Shown here: piece by piece, positions 1 through 6,285 of the stretch | Layout: the number at the start of each line of letters is the position of its first letter | How positions within the stretch are numbered: position 1 is the first letter of the stretch | Source: Thermococcales archaeon 44_46 | GTDB lineage: Archaea > Methanobacteriota_B > Thermococci > Thermococcales > Thermococcaceae | NCBI GenBank assembly: GCA_001507935.1 | Contig: LGET01000051.1 | Location: 1 to 9,350 of the forward strand | DNA length: 9,350 bases | Direction of reading: 5' to 3' | Program-made: the position numbers and the translations under genes | The notes under the pieces: generated by a model | Told to the model about the DNA's origin: nothing | Database searches by the model: none | The model's input: the letters and a program-made list of their open reading frames with translations, nothing else

Positions 1-84
1 AGGGGGTTAGCTGTCAGGATTTTAGGGGCGATTCTGGCCGTGAATCTGGACAGATTATACAACTTCACAGGTGGTGGGAACTAG
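1..84 (+). CDS. IS982-family transposase, C-terminal fragment (5' end outside window)
   Basis: An open frame runs in from the left edge and stops at a TAG at 82-84, giving 27 residues that begin RGLAVRILGAILAVNLDRLY and end in FTGGGN. I recognise this hydrophobic VRILG.xLAVNLDRLY ending as the C-terminus of Thermococcales IS982-type (DDE) transposases. The catalytic residues would lie upstream of the window and cannot be seen, so whether the copy is intact is unknown. The assignment rests on memory of the family rather than a search. The gene runs in the same direction as the small exported-protein gene that starts 37 bp later. Confidence 0.6.
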   Translation, partial: RGLAVRILGAILAVNLDRLYNFTGGGN

Positions 85-95
85 GGTTAACAATA
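1..95 (+). mobile_element. Right end of an IS982-like insertion sequence (boundary approximate)
   Basis: Because the transposase frame ends at 84, the right terminus of the element should fall close behind it. The stretch GTGGTGGGAACTAGGGTT at 71-88 is a plausible terminal inverted repeat, since IS982 reading frames often end in or near the terminus. The matching left end and the target duplication are outside the window, so the boundary is inferred and could be off by tens of bases. Confidence 0.4.
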
Positions 96-120
96 TGCTA
101 TACCAGAAAGGTGATGCCAA

Positions 121-540
121 GTGATTGAAAAACGTAAGTTCTTACTTTTTATTTTTCTGTTGTTAATGGGCACATACACCCATCTCTCAGAAAAGAAAAC
201 AATCCAAAAGCCTTCTGTTCCGCGTAGTATTATATCCCACGCAGAGAACTTCTGTTCTAAATACTTTCCCAACGAGACTTTTCCTGATAAAATGAATGAA
301 ATCGCTGGCATATGCCCCAAATACAAAGACAACCACACGGTAGCGGTATTTTGTTGGGCTGGGTGCAAATTAGTAAAATCAGGCATCAATAAGTATGAAT
401 GCAGAGGCGGGAAAATTTACAAATTGGTTGTCGATACGGAAAACTGGACACTCCTCTCTTTAACCCTCTCTAACTGGAGTGAAGTGAATAAGGTAATAGA
501 AGAGTGTTCAATGGAGATTGACACTATGTCGGAAGGCTGA
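121..540 (+). CDS. Small probably exported six-cysteine protein, function unknown
   Basis: This frame encodes 139 residues that I do not recognise. The GTG start is supported by AAGGTGAT at 108-115, five bases upstream. The N-terminus has the pattern of a signal peptide or membrane anchor: charged IEKRK, then a hydrophobic run at about residues 7-19. No lipobox cysteine follows. The remainder carries six cysteines (45, 65, 78, 82, 94, 129), which could form disulfides outside the cell, and two N-glycosylation-type sequons (N51-E-T and N118-W-S). Two of the three arginines use CGT, a codon this group normally avoids in favour of AGA/AGG, and the gene sits directly behind an IS end. That suggests acquired DNA or a fast-evolving strain-specific gene. 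The only TATA-like sequences nearby are ATTATAC at 54-60, inside the transposase frame, and a poorly placed ATATGCTATA at 93-102. Expression may therefore depend on the IS. Confidence 0.65.
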   Translation: MIEKRKFLLFIFLLLMGTYTHLSEKKTIQKPSVPRSIISHAENFCSKYFPNETFPDKMNEIAGICPKYKDNHTVAVFCWAGCKLVKSGINKYECRGGKIYKLVVDTENWTLLSLTLSNWSEVNKVIEECSMEIDTMSEG

Positions 541-640
541 AATCGGCCAGTTCAGTAATTGGCAAGTTTCCTGGTTGTTAGATTGTTAAAAATGAACTAT
601 AACACACATTGCACTTATCCTAATAACATTGAAGAATAAA

Positions 641-656
641 AGAAAGAGTTATAAGC
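641..656 (+). promoter_or_regulatory. BRE/TATA promoter of the HAN nuclease gene
   Basis: AGAAAGAG (BRE-like, 641-648) is followed directly by TTATAAGC (TATA box, 649-656). Initiation about 25 bp downstream would fall near 677, leaving a leader of roughly 27 nt. That leader contains GAGGTG at 692-697, six bases before the ATG at 704. The rest of the 541-703 interval shows nothing else I can support. Confidence 0.6.
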
Positions 657-703
657 TTGCCTTAGTCTCATTGAATAGTCTACTTTTGTGAGAGGTGTGA
701 GAG

Positions 704-2926
704 ATGGCGGTGAAGGATTGTCCCGAGTGTCATGGAAGCGGGAAAGTAAAAAGTGGCGAGAAGGAATGTGAGGTGTGTAACGGTTGGGGCTATGTTCCGG
801 CGGACTTTAAATTGGGGGACAAGCTTAAAGGCTACAGGAATTTGGATTATTTTGGAGTTGAAGAGGAGGTAGAAGAGATTCCTTGTCCAGAGTGCCACGG
901 AAAAGGAGTTGTTCCTGTTTATGATACCTGTCCAACCTGTGGAGGAACCGGGAGAGTGTTAGCTTGTGACATTTGTGGAAAGATTAAGGAGCCTTGGGAA
1001 CCTGGGATGGAGACCTCATGGGTGTGCCCAGAGTGTGAAAGGAAGTACAAGGTGGTTTACGTTCTTGACAAGACCTGTGACTACGAGGATGTAGAAATAG
1101 GCAAGATTTACAAGGGTGTTATCGAGAGGGTGGAGCGGTTTGGAGTATTCGTAAAGCTCAATCCTCATGTGACAGGGTTAATAAAGAGGAAAGATCTTCT
1201 TGGAAAGAAGGAATACACCCCCGGGGAAGAGATTCTTGTTCAAGTATTAGACGTCAGACCTGAAAAGAAGGAAATAGACCTCATAGAGTCTGCTTTGAGA
1301 CAGTACAAAGAAGTGGTTGTTAAGAAGGAGCTTCCGGTTACGGATATTGGGGCGTTGACCCAAGAAATGGCAGGAAAGACTGTGAGAATCAGGGGTAAGG
1401 TAACTCAAATACAGGTGACTGGAGGCCCAACTGTCTTCACGATAACCGATGGCACGGGCATAACTTGGGCAGCTGCCTTTGATGCCCCCGGCGTTAGGGC
1501 TTACCCCAATATTGAAGTTGGAGACATAGTGGAGGTCATTGGAAAGGTTTCGTTCCATGCAGGCGAGATCCAGATAGAAATAAGCGATATGTCCCGTCTA
1601 TGGGGTCCAGATGCTGCGGAGGTTAAGAAGAAGATAGAGGAAGAGCTCAACAAGAGGGCACAGCCTGAGGATGTTGGTTTTCTTGTTGAGAGCGAAGTCC
1701 TAGAGAAGCTCAAACCAAAGATCATGAAAGCCGCGTTTATAATAAGGAAGGCAATATTTGAGGGAAGGCCTATAATTGTGAGACACCACGCAGATACGGA
1801 TGGCTATACAGCCGGTTTGGCTCTTGAATACGCTATAGTGCCACTATTGGAAGAGATTTCTCCAGATCCCCAGGCAAAATGGAAGTTCTTTAAGAGAAGG
1901 CCAAGCAGAGCCCCGTTTTATGAGCTTGAGGATGTCCTTAAGGACATAATCTTTATGATAGAAGATCACGAGCGCTTTGGAGATCCGCTCCCGCTCCTTG
2001 TGATAGTCGATAACGGAGGTACAACCGAGGATATCCCCGCTTACAAGCGTATAAAGGCTTACGGGGTCCCAATAGTTGTTATTGATCATCACGATCCGAG
2101 AGACTTCATAAGCGAGGACAAGGCTGCAGTTGATGAATACGTTGACGTACACGTTAATCCTCACCTAGTAAAGAGGGGCTACTATGAGCTAACGGCGGGA
2201 ATGCTTGCAACTGAAATAGCTCGCTTCATCTATCCACCGGTTGAGGACAAAATAAAGCACCTTCCGGCTATAGCTGGAACTGGGGATAGAAGCGACGCTC
2301 CAGAGTTCCAACAGTACCTCAAGATAGCCAAAGAAAGCAAAGGTCTTGAGGAAGAGGATTTGAAGAAAATAGCGGAGGTAATTGACCACGAAGCCTACTA
2401 CTGGAAGTTCATGGATGGACATGGCATTATAGATGAGATCCTTCTCCTCACTGGCAACCTGCAGAGGCATAGGAAGCTAGTAGACTCAATCTACCCAGAG
2501 GTAAAGGCCAAGCAGGAGAAAGCCCTCAAGGCATCTCTGCCTCATGTTAAGAGCATTGTATTGCCAAATGGAATAAGATTCAACACCATTGATGTAGAGC
2601 TCTATGCTCCAAAGTTTGAGTATCCGGCTCCAGGAAAGCTCAGCGGGCTGATCCATGATTACTTCAAGGAGCAGTATGGAGAAGATTCTCCAATTCTAAC
2701 CCTAGCTTACGGTCCAGATTTTGCGGTTGTTAGGGCAAGCGATGGAATGCAGGCGTACAACTTTGATCTCAATGAGATAATAAAAATACTTCAAGAAAAG
2801 CTCCCGGATGCCGGAGTTGAAGGCGGTGGGCATAGCTTTGCAGGTTCAATAAAATTCTTTGAGGGCAAGAGAAAGGAAGTTCTTGAGGAGTTTGCAAAGC
2901 AAGTTGTGAAGCTGAAGAGAAGTTAA
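704..2926 (+). CDS. han: Hef-associated nuclease HAN: DnaJ zinc finger, S1, OB-fold and DHH/DHHA1 3'-exonuclease
   Basis: This 740-residue protein matches the architecture known for archaeal HAN (Pyrococcus furiosus PF0399 type). That enzyme is a Mn-dependent 3'-to-5' exonuclease on single-stranded DNA and RNA that binds the Hef helicase/nuclease and is thought to act at stalled forks. Visible in order: four CxxCxGxG zinc motifs (starting at C6, C22, C61, C76), a further CxxC pair (C88/C91 and C108/C111), an S1 domain (about 131-195, with KGVIERVERFGVFVKL), and an OB-fold (about 225-297). The DHH nuclease starts near 340. Its metal ligands appear intact: HHADTDG (361-367, D364 and D366), VIVDNGG (D436), DHHD (461-464) and TGDRSD (D528). 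The C-terminal GGGHSFAG (707-714) is the DHHA1 motif. The zinc, S1 and OB domains separate it from the RecJ-like GINS-associated nuclease GAN. The ATG has a GAGGTG six bases upstream. No Hef gene lies nearby. Confidence 0.9.
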   Translation: MAVKDCPECHGSGKVKSGEKECEVCNGWGYVPADFKLGDKLKGYRNLDYFGVEEEVEEIPCPECHGKGVVPVYDTCPTCGGTGRVLACDICGKIKEPWEPGMETSWVCPECERKYKVVYVLDKTCDYEDVEIGKIYKGVIERVERFGVFVKLNPHVTGLIKRKDLLGKKEYTPGEEILVQVLDVRPEKKEIDLIESALRQYKEVVVKKELPVTDIGALTQEMAGKTVRIRGKVTQIQVTGGPTVFTITDGTGITWAAAFDAPGVRAYPNIEVGDIVEVIGKVSFHAGEIQIEISDMSRLWGPDAAEVKKKIEEELNKRAQPEDVGFLVESEVLEKLKPKIMKAAFIIRKAIFEGRPIIVRHHADTDGYTAGLALEYAIVPLLEEISPDPQAKWKFFKRRPSRAPFYELEDVLKDIIFMIEDHERFGDPLPLLVIVDNGGTTEDIPAYKRIKAYGVPIVVIDHHDPRDFISEDKAAVDEYVDVHVNPHLVKRGYYELTAGMLATEIARFIYPPVEDKIKHLPAIAGTGDRSDAPEFQQYLKIAKESKGLEEEDLKKIAEVIDHEAYYWKFMDGHGIIDEILLLTGNLQRHRKLVDSIYPEVKAKQEKALKASLPHVKSIVLPNGIRFNTIDVELYAPKFEYPAPGKLSGLIHDYFKEQYGEDSPILTLAYGPDFAVVRASDGMQAYNFDLNEIIKILQEKLPDAGVEGGGHSFAGSIKFFEGKRKEVLEEFAKQVVKLKRS

Positions 2927-2938
2927 ACCTTTTATACC
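2925..2938 (+). promoter_or_regulatory. BRE/TATA promoter of the 72-residue gene, overlapping the HAN stop codon
   Basis: AAACC (2925-2929) followed by TTTTATACC (2930-2938) gives a good BRE/TATA pair whose first bases lie in the HAN TAA codon. The predicted start of transcription is near 2959, just before the ribosome binding site. The small gene therefore can be transcribed independently of HAN, although read-through is also possible because no clear terminator separates them. Confidence 0.55.
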
Positions 2939-2967
2939 CACACTCCAATTTTTATTTGGTGGTAACC

Positions 2968-3186
2968 ATGTACATGGCGGAGTTCAAACTTAGGTATGGG
3001 GAAATGAAATGGTACGTAAGGAGAATCGTTGAGGCTGATTCTTTTGAAAAAGCAAAAGAACTTGCGGAGCGCTATGTTAAAGCCATAAACAAAGGAGAAG
3101 TCATTTGGGAGCTTAATGACATTTATGAAGTTGAGAAGCCCCTTACGATAACTGAAGAGATGGTCGAAAAGCTCGAAAAAGCTTAA
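2968..3186 (+). CDS. Small conserved-looking acidic/basic protein, 72 residues, function unknown
   Basis: I do not recognise this protein. It reads MYMAEFKLRYGEMKWY onward, with two probable beta strands (about 3-9 and 13-22). These are followed by an amphipathic helix (ADSFEKAKELAERYVKAINKG, starting near 23) and a final charged helix. The pattern suggests a compact beta-beta-alpha domain, soluble and without cysteines. GGTGGT at 2958-2963 lies four bases before the chosen ATG. In-frame TTG/GTG codons at 2956 and 2959 are upstream of, or at, the predicted transcription start and are less likely. An ATG two codons later (2974) is the alternative. The stop codon shares TTAA with the stop of the convergent asparaginase gene. 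The location directly after HAN is the only functional hint, and it is weak. Confidence 0.7.
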   Translation: MYMAEFKLRYGEMKWYVRRIVEADSFEKAKELAERYVKAINKGEVIWELNDIYEVEKPLTITEEMVEKLEKA

Positions 3187-4178
3187 CCCTCTATTTCATC
3201 GGCGTAGTTTGTGTGCATTATCTCTTTCACTTCTTCAACGTTTTTTGTATGTCCCAGAGCCCACATGAGCTTTGTTATTGTTGTTTCCTTTGTCATGTCC
3301 TTTGCTGGAATAATCCCTGCCTCAAGGGCTTTTCTCCCAACTTCATATTTAGTCAGATCAACCCCATCGTAAAGGGCTTGTGTGGTCATAACTACTGGGA
3401 TTTTGGGGGTAATTTTCCTTATCTTGCTTAGGATGTCTCTCTTTCTATAGGGAATTCCCCCAGCCCCGTAACCTTCGAGCACTATACCTCTGTATCCAGC
3501 TTTTACGAGGGCATCTATTGCGTCTCCATCTAATCCCGGAGTGAGTCTAATAAAGACCACCCTTGGGTCGTATTTTGTATCAAGCACGGGTTCTCCTTTT
3601 GGTTTGAATCTCTTTTGGGGAAGGTTGTAAATAACTTCTTCTCCTTTTACATAAGCAACATCAGGATAATTTATGCTCATAAAGGCATTTAAGCCTAGGG
3701 CTCTTATTTTAGAAGTTCTGCATCCGAGCATTATCTTATCCATAAAAGCCACAAAAATTCCTGAAACATCTTCCATTGCAAATCTTATAGCGGCTTTCAG
3801 ATTTCTTGGGGCGTCACTTTCTTCTTCAGCAACTGGACGCATTGAACCAGTTAAAACTACTGGTTTGTTAATGCCTCTAATCATAAAAGTGAGCATTGAG
3901 GCGGTATAAGCTAAGGTGTCAGTCCCGTGTGTTATGACTATTCCATCGTAATCGTCTAGAGCTTTGTATACTTCTTTTGCTATTCTCTCCCAATCTTCGG
4001 GCTGAATAAGGGTGCTGTCTATATTTAAAATGTTCCTCGTGTCTATTTCATAACCGTTTTTCAGCTTTATGTCAGCTTTTTCAAGAATCTCATCTATTGT
4101 GAGGACGCTTTTAAATCCGGCATTGGTTTTTGCGCTCGCTATAGTTCCCCCAGTTCCGATGATTAGAATCCTCTTCAT
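3183..4178 (-). CDS. Type I L-asparaginase
   Basis: This 331-residue cytoplasmic enzyme is predicted to hydrolyse L-asparagine to aspartate and ammonia. The N-terminal IIGTGGTIAS carries the nucleophilic threonine (T12). THGTDTLAYTA at 83-93 supplies the second threonine and the aspartate (T86, D87), and CRTSKIRA (153-160) provides the likely catalytic lysine K157. Length and motifs match the archaeal type I family (P. horikoshii enzyme). The longer GatD subunit of the tRNA amidotransferase, which has an extra N-terminal domain, does not fit. The frame could start 14 codons earlier at 4220. However, that ATG abuts the predicted TATA box, whereas the ATG at 4178 has AGAGGGG eight bases upstream and begins exactly at the conserved KRILIIGTGGT strand. 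The gene is monocistronic and ends against the convergent 72-residue gene. Confidence 0.92.
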   Translation of the reverse strand: MKRILIIGTGGTIASAKTNAGFKSVLTIDEILEKADIKLKNGYEIDTRNILNIDSTLIQPEDWERIAKEVYKALDDYDGIVITHGTDTLAYTASMLTFMIRGINKPVVLTGSMRPVAEEESDAPRNLKAAIRFAMEDVSGIFVAFMDKIMLGCRTSKIRALGLNAFMSINYPDVAYVKGEEVIYNLPQKRFKPKGEPVLDTKYDPRVVFIRLTPGLDGDAIDALVKAGYRGIVLEGYGAGGIPYRKRDILSKIRKITPKIPVVMTTQALYDGVDLTKYEVGRKALEAGIIPAKDMTKETTITKLMWALGHTKNVEEVKEIMHTNYADEIEG

Positions 4179-4221
4179 ATCCTCAGCCCCTCTGCGTTCT
4201 AACTTTCTTTTCTTGCTCATA

Positions 4222-4236
4222 GCTTTTTAGTCTTTC
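4222..4236 (-). promoter_or_regulatory. BRE/TATA promoter of the asparaginase gene
   Basis: On the minus strand GAAAGA (4236-4231) is followed by CTAAAAAGC (4230-4222), a reasonable BRE/TATA pair. Initiation would be near 4200, giving a leader of about 20 nt that contains AGAGGGG (4193-4187) before the ATG at 4178. This placement argues against the upstream in-frame ATG at 4220. Confidence 0.5.
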
Positions 4237-4290
4237 TGACAAAAAATTGTGCACTTTTCCTCTAAATATTGACATATCTCCAACAAATTT

Positions 4291-4310
4291 GAAAAATAAA
4301 AGAAAATTGA
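4291..4310 (-). terminator. Oligo-T terminator after the MFS transporter gene
   Basis: Immediately past the MFS stop codon the minus strand reads TCAATTTTCTTTTATTTTTC, three T-runs without a strong hairpin. This is the typical form of archaeal transcription terminators. It would isolate the padR-MFS operon from the asparaginase gene transcribed in the same direction. Confidence 0.5.
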
Positions 4311-4316
4311 CAAATC

Positions 4317-5492
4317 TCAGTCTTTGACAAGGAAAGCCATTAGGAGCATTGCCACAATATTAATGATGGCGGCATAAAGGAAGCCCACTTTTAGGGAGTA
4401 CGCCTGCCATAGATAGCCCACTATTACAGATGCAGGGAAAACAAAAATTCCAAAGACCGTGTGGTATGCCCCTATTACTGTTCCCTTTTCGAATTCTCCT
4501 GCCAGGTCTGCCATATATGCCCTTGGAATTGTATCTTCGATTGCTATGTAAATCCCATAGAATACAAAAGCGAGAAGAAGCATCGGCAAACTCTTGGAAT
4601 ATGCAAAAAGAAGTGATGCCAATGCTGCAACTCCAAACCCTACTGTTATAACGGCTTTTTTGCTGATCTTATCTGAGTAATAGCCTATAGGGTATGCTGA
4701 TAGGGCATAGATTGCATTAAACACAGCATAGAATCCCAGTCCTTGGAGAACGCTGTAGCCGAGTTCTTTGGCTTTCCATAGGGTAAAAGCATAGCTGTAT
4801 CTCCCAAGGGCAGCTAAGGCAACAATAACTAAGAACATTCTAAGGTTTCTGCTCTTTAGGGCTGATATCCCTTTTATCTTCTTTTTAACCTCTTCTCCCT
4901 TATCTTTGACTAAAAACAGCACAAGAAGAACTCCCACAATACCTGGGACTGCTGAGAGCAGAAATACATAGCGGTATGCCATCTTTATTGGGTAGCTTTT
5001 TAAGAGCGCTAATAAACCTATAGCAACTAAAGGGCCGGCAACTGCTCCAAGCGTATCCATCATCCTGTGGAAACCAAAGGATTTGCCGCTCTTTCCTTTT
5101 TCACTCGATTCTGCTATTAGGGCATCTCTGGGAGCAGTTCTTATGCCTTTTCCAACTCTATCCAGAACCCTAAGAGTTAAAAAGTCCCACCATGAACGTG
5201 TAAAAGCTAAAGCTCCCTTTGAAATCGTTGAGAGGAGGTATCCAAGGGCGACGAAGATTTTTCTCTTTCTGAATACATCGCTTACATAACCAAACAGAAC
5301 CTTAAAAAGGGAACTTAGGCTCTCTATAAGCCCCATAATCGAACCGCTTGCCGCTTTTCCAATCCCCAATACATCGGTCAGGTAAGTAGGCACTATCGGT
5401 GCTATCATCTCACTGCTCATATCGTTGAGAAAGCTGACAATTCCGAGGAGAAAAACATTCCAGCTTATTCCAAAGATTTTTCTTTCTTTCAT
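4317..5492 (-). CDS. MFS transporter, MJ1317-like, PadR-linked probable efflux pump
   Basis: This 391-residue integral membrane protein has about 12 hydrophobic segments and belongs to the major facilitator superfamily. Signatures are SFLNDMSSEMIAPIVPTYL (about 20-38), the motif-A loop GYVSDVFRKRK (68-78), and LDRVGKGIRTAPRDALIAES (110-129). A second motif-A copy, GYYSDKISKKA, lies in the C-terminal half. The FLNDxSSEMI/GKGIRTAPRDALIA set is that of the uncharacterised MJ1317-like group, so the substrate is unknown. The ATG overlaps the padR stop as ATGA, and its ribosome binding site GGGTGAT (5502-5496) is made from the last padR codons. Translation is therefore probably coupled. Being co-transcribed with a PadR repressor suggests export of a toxic or signalling small molecule; this is inference from other PadR-transporter pairs. 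Confidence 0.85.
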   Translation of the reverse strand: MKERKIFGISWNVFLLGIVSFLNDMSSEMIAPIVPTYLTDVLGIGKAASGSIMGLIESLSSLFKVLFGYVSDVFRKRKIFVALGYLLSTISKGALAFTRSWWDFLTLRVLDRVGKGIRTAPRDALIAESSEKGKSGKSFGFHRMMDTLGAVAGPLVAIGLLALLKSYPIKMAYRYVFLLSAVPGIVGVLLVLFLVKDKGEEVKKKIKGISALKSRNLRMFLVIVALAALGRYSYAFTLWKAKELGYSVLQGLGFYAVFNAIYALSAYPIGYYSDKISKKAVITVGFGVAALASLLFAYSKSLPMLLLAFVFYGIYIAIEDTIPRAYMADLAGEFEKGTVIGAYHTVFGIFVFPASVIVGYLWQAYSLKVGFLYAAIINIVAMLLMAFLVKD

Positions 5493-5791
5493 TTTTCATC
5501 ACCCAAAATTTCCCTGCAGAGCTCTTTCACTTTCTTCTTTCCTTCTTCCAATACTTCAAGTCCCTCTTGGGTTATTTCGTAGAGCCTTACCCTTTTTCTA
5601 TTCTGGACTTCCCATCTGCTCTTGAGAAGCCCCATTTTTTCCATTTTTTGAAGCAGAGGATAAAGCGTCCCCGGACTTACTTTGTAGCCATGAGATTCGA
5701 GCTCTTTCATCATGAAAGCTCCGGTTATGGGTTCTTTGCTTGCATGGTGGAGTATATGCAGTCCCATGAAGCCGAGGATAATACGGCGCAT
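5489..5791 (-). CDS. PadR-family winged-helix transcriptional regulator
   Basis: This short PadR protein (100 residues) contains the family's hallmark SPGTLYPLLQKMEKMGLL (39-56), the recognition-helix region. The wing RKRVRLYEITQEG (65-77) and a single C-terminal dimerisation helix follow. It most likely represses its own operon and the overlapping MFS gene, releasing DNA when it binds a hydrophobic ligand. I chose the ATG at 5791, which begins the conserved MRRIILGFMGLHIL helix and has GGTG nine bases upstream. A GTG four codons earlier (5803) is also in frame. It lies inside the operator-like palindrome and close to the predicted transcription start, so it would require a nearly leaderless mRNA. 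The stop codon overlaps the MFS start by 4 bp. Confidence 0.88.
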   Translation of the reverse strand: MRRIILGFMGLHILHHASKEPITGAFMMKELESHGYKVSPGTLYPLLQKMEKMGLLKSRWEVQNRKRVRLYEITQEGLEVLEEGKKKVKELCREILGDEK

Positions 5792-5795
5792 CGTA

Positions 5796-5819
5796 TCGAA
5801 CACCGATATCGGATTTCGA
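5796..5819. promoter_or_regulatory. 24-bp interrupted palindrome, candidate PadR operator
   Basis: The sequence is a perfect dyad in three blocks: TCGAA, two bases, CCGATATCGG, two bases, TTCGA. Its centre is between 5807 and 5808, about 22 bp downstream of the centre of the padR TATA box and over the expected start of transcription. A dimeric winged-helix repressor bound there would block RNA polymerase, which fits autoregulation. The dyad also spans the alternative GTG codon of padR. Binding itself is inferred. Confidence 0.6.
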
Positions 5820-5825
5820 GTTCAA

Positions 5826-5840
5826 CTATAAAAATTTTTT
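5826..5840 (-). promoter_or_regulatory. TATA region of the padR-MFS operon
   Basis: The minus strand reads AAAAAA then TTTTTATAG (5834-5826), a BRE-like A-tract and a TATA box. Initiation is expected near 5805. The box begins only 12 bp beyond the stop codon of the thioesterase gene on the same strand, so the T-run may also serve as that gene's terminator. Confidence 0.55.
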
Positions 5841-5845
5841 GAAGG

Positions 5846-6232
5846 CTATTCAAGAACGTGCTTTTCCAATACGTAACAGTAGAATTTGCCCTCAAGGACT
5901 TTTTCGCCCTTCTGATTGAAGACTTCAACAAATACAATCTTTTTCTTTCCTTGATCTTCCTCCACTTTTGCCTTGGCAAGGAGTTCATCTCCAACTTTTA
6001 CCGGCTTTGTAAACCTCACTTCTGCCTTCCCAAGCACCACTGTGGGTTCATTAACAGCGAGCATTGCGGCATAATCGGCTAACCCGAAGGTAAAGCCACC
6101 GTGAACTAAGCCATATTCATCGACTTTCATCTCCTCTCTCGTCTTGAGCTTTACCTCTGCATAATCCTTTTCGATTTTTACGGGCTCTCCAACAAACTCT
6201 TTTGAAGTTAAGAGGTGTGTCCTTTGCTCCAT
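5846..6232 (-). CDS. PaaI-like hotdog-fold acyl-CoA thioesterase
   Basis: This 128-residue cytoplasmic protein is a single hotdog domain. The signature GLVHGGFTFGLADYAAMLAVN starts at residue 41: HGG at 44-46, then LAD with the aspartate D53, the spacing seen in PaaI-type enzymes where this Asp is catalytic. Strands follow with RFTKPVKVGDELLAKAKV (73-90). It probably hydrolyses a small or aromatic acyl-CoA; the substrate cannot be read from sequence. The chosen ATG at 6232 is preceded by GGTGAT (6243-6238). Alternatives at 6238 and a TTG at 6244 overlap the ribosome binding site and lie at the predicted transcription start, so they are unlikely. The gene lies upstream of padR on the same strand but has its own promoter. 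No frame break is visible. Confidence 0.82.
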   Translation of the reverse strand: MEQRTHLLTSKEFVGEPVKIEKDYAEVKLKTREEMKVDEYGLVHGGFTFGLADYAAMLAVNEPTVVLGKAEVRFTKPVKVGDELLAKAKVEEDQGKKKIVFVEVFNQKGEKVLEGKFYCYVLEKHVLE

Positions 6233-6262
6233 TATCATCACCAAAGTACACTTGCCTTCACC

Positions 6263-6278
6263 AAAATATAAACCTTTA
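6263..6278 (-). promoter_or_regulatory. Promoter of the thioesterase gene
   Basis: The minus strand has TAAAGG (6278-6273) followed by TTTATATTTT (6272-6263), a strong BRE/TATA pair. Initiation near 6242 would give a leader of about 10 nt that begins with the GGTGAT ribosome binding site. Confidence 0.65.
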
Positions 6279-6285
6279 CATTCTT

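Noticed and set aside
704..2926. Assignment of the DHH protein as RecJ/GAN (GINS-associated nuclease)
   Set aside because: GAN lacks the DnaJ-type zinc, S1 and OB domains. The full architecture matches HAN.
3183..4178. Assignment of the asparaginase as GatD
   Set aside because: GatD is about 100 residues longer with an added N-terminal domain, and no gatE is adjacent.
5496..5502. C-box-like GTGATGA on the minus strand at the padR-MFS junction
   Set aside because: It is the ribosome binding site and start region of the MFS gene, and no D box lies nearby.
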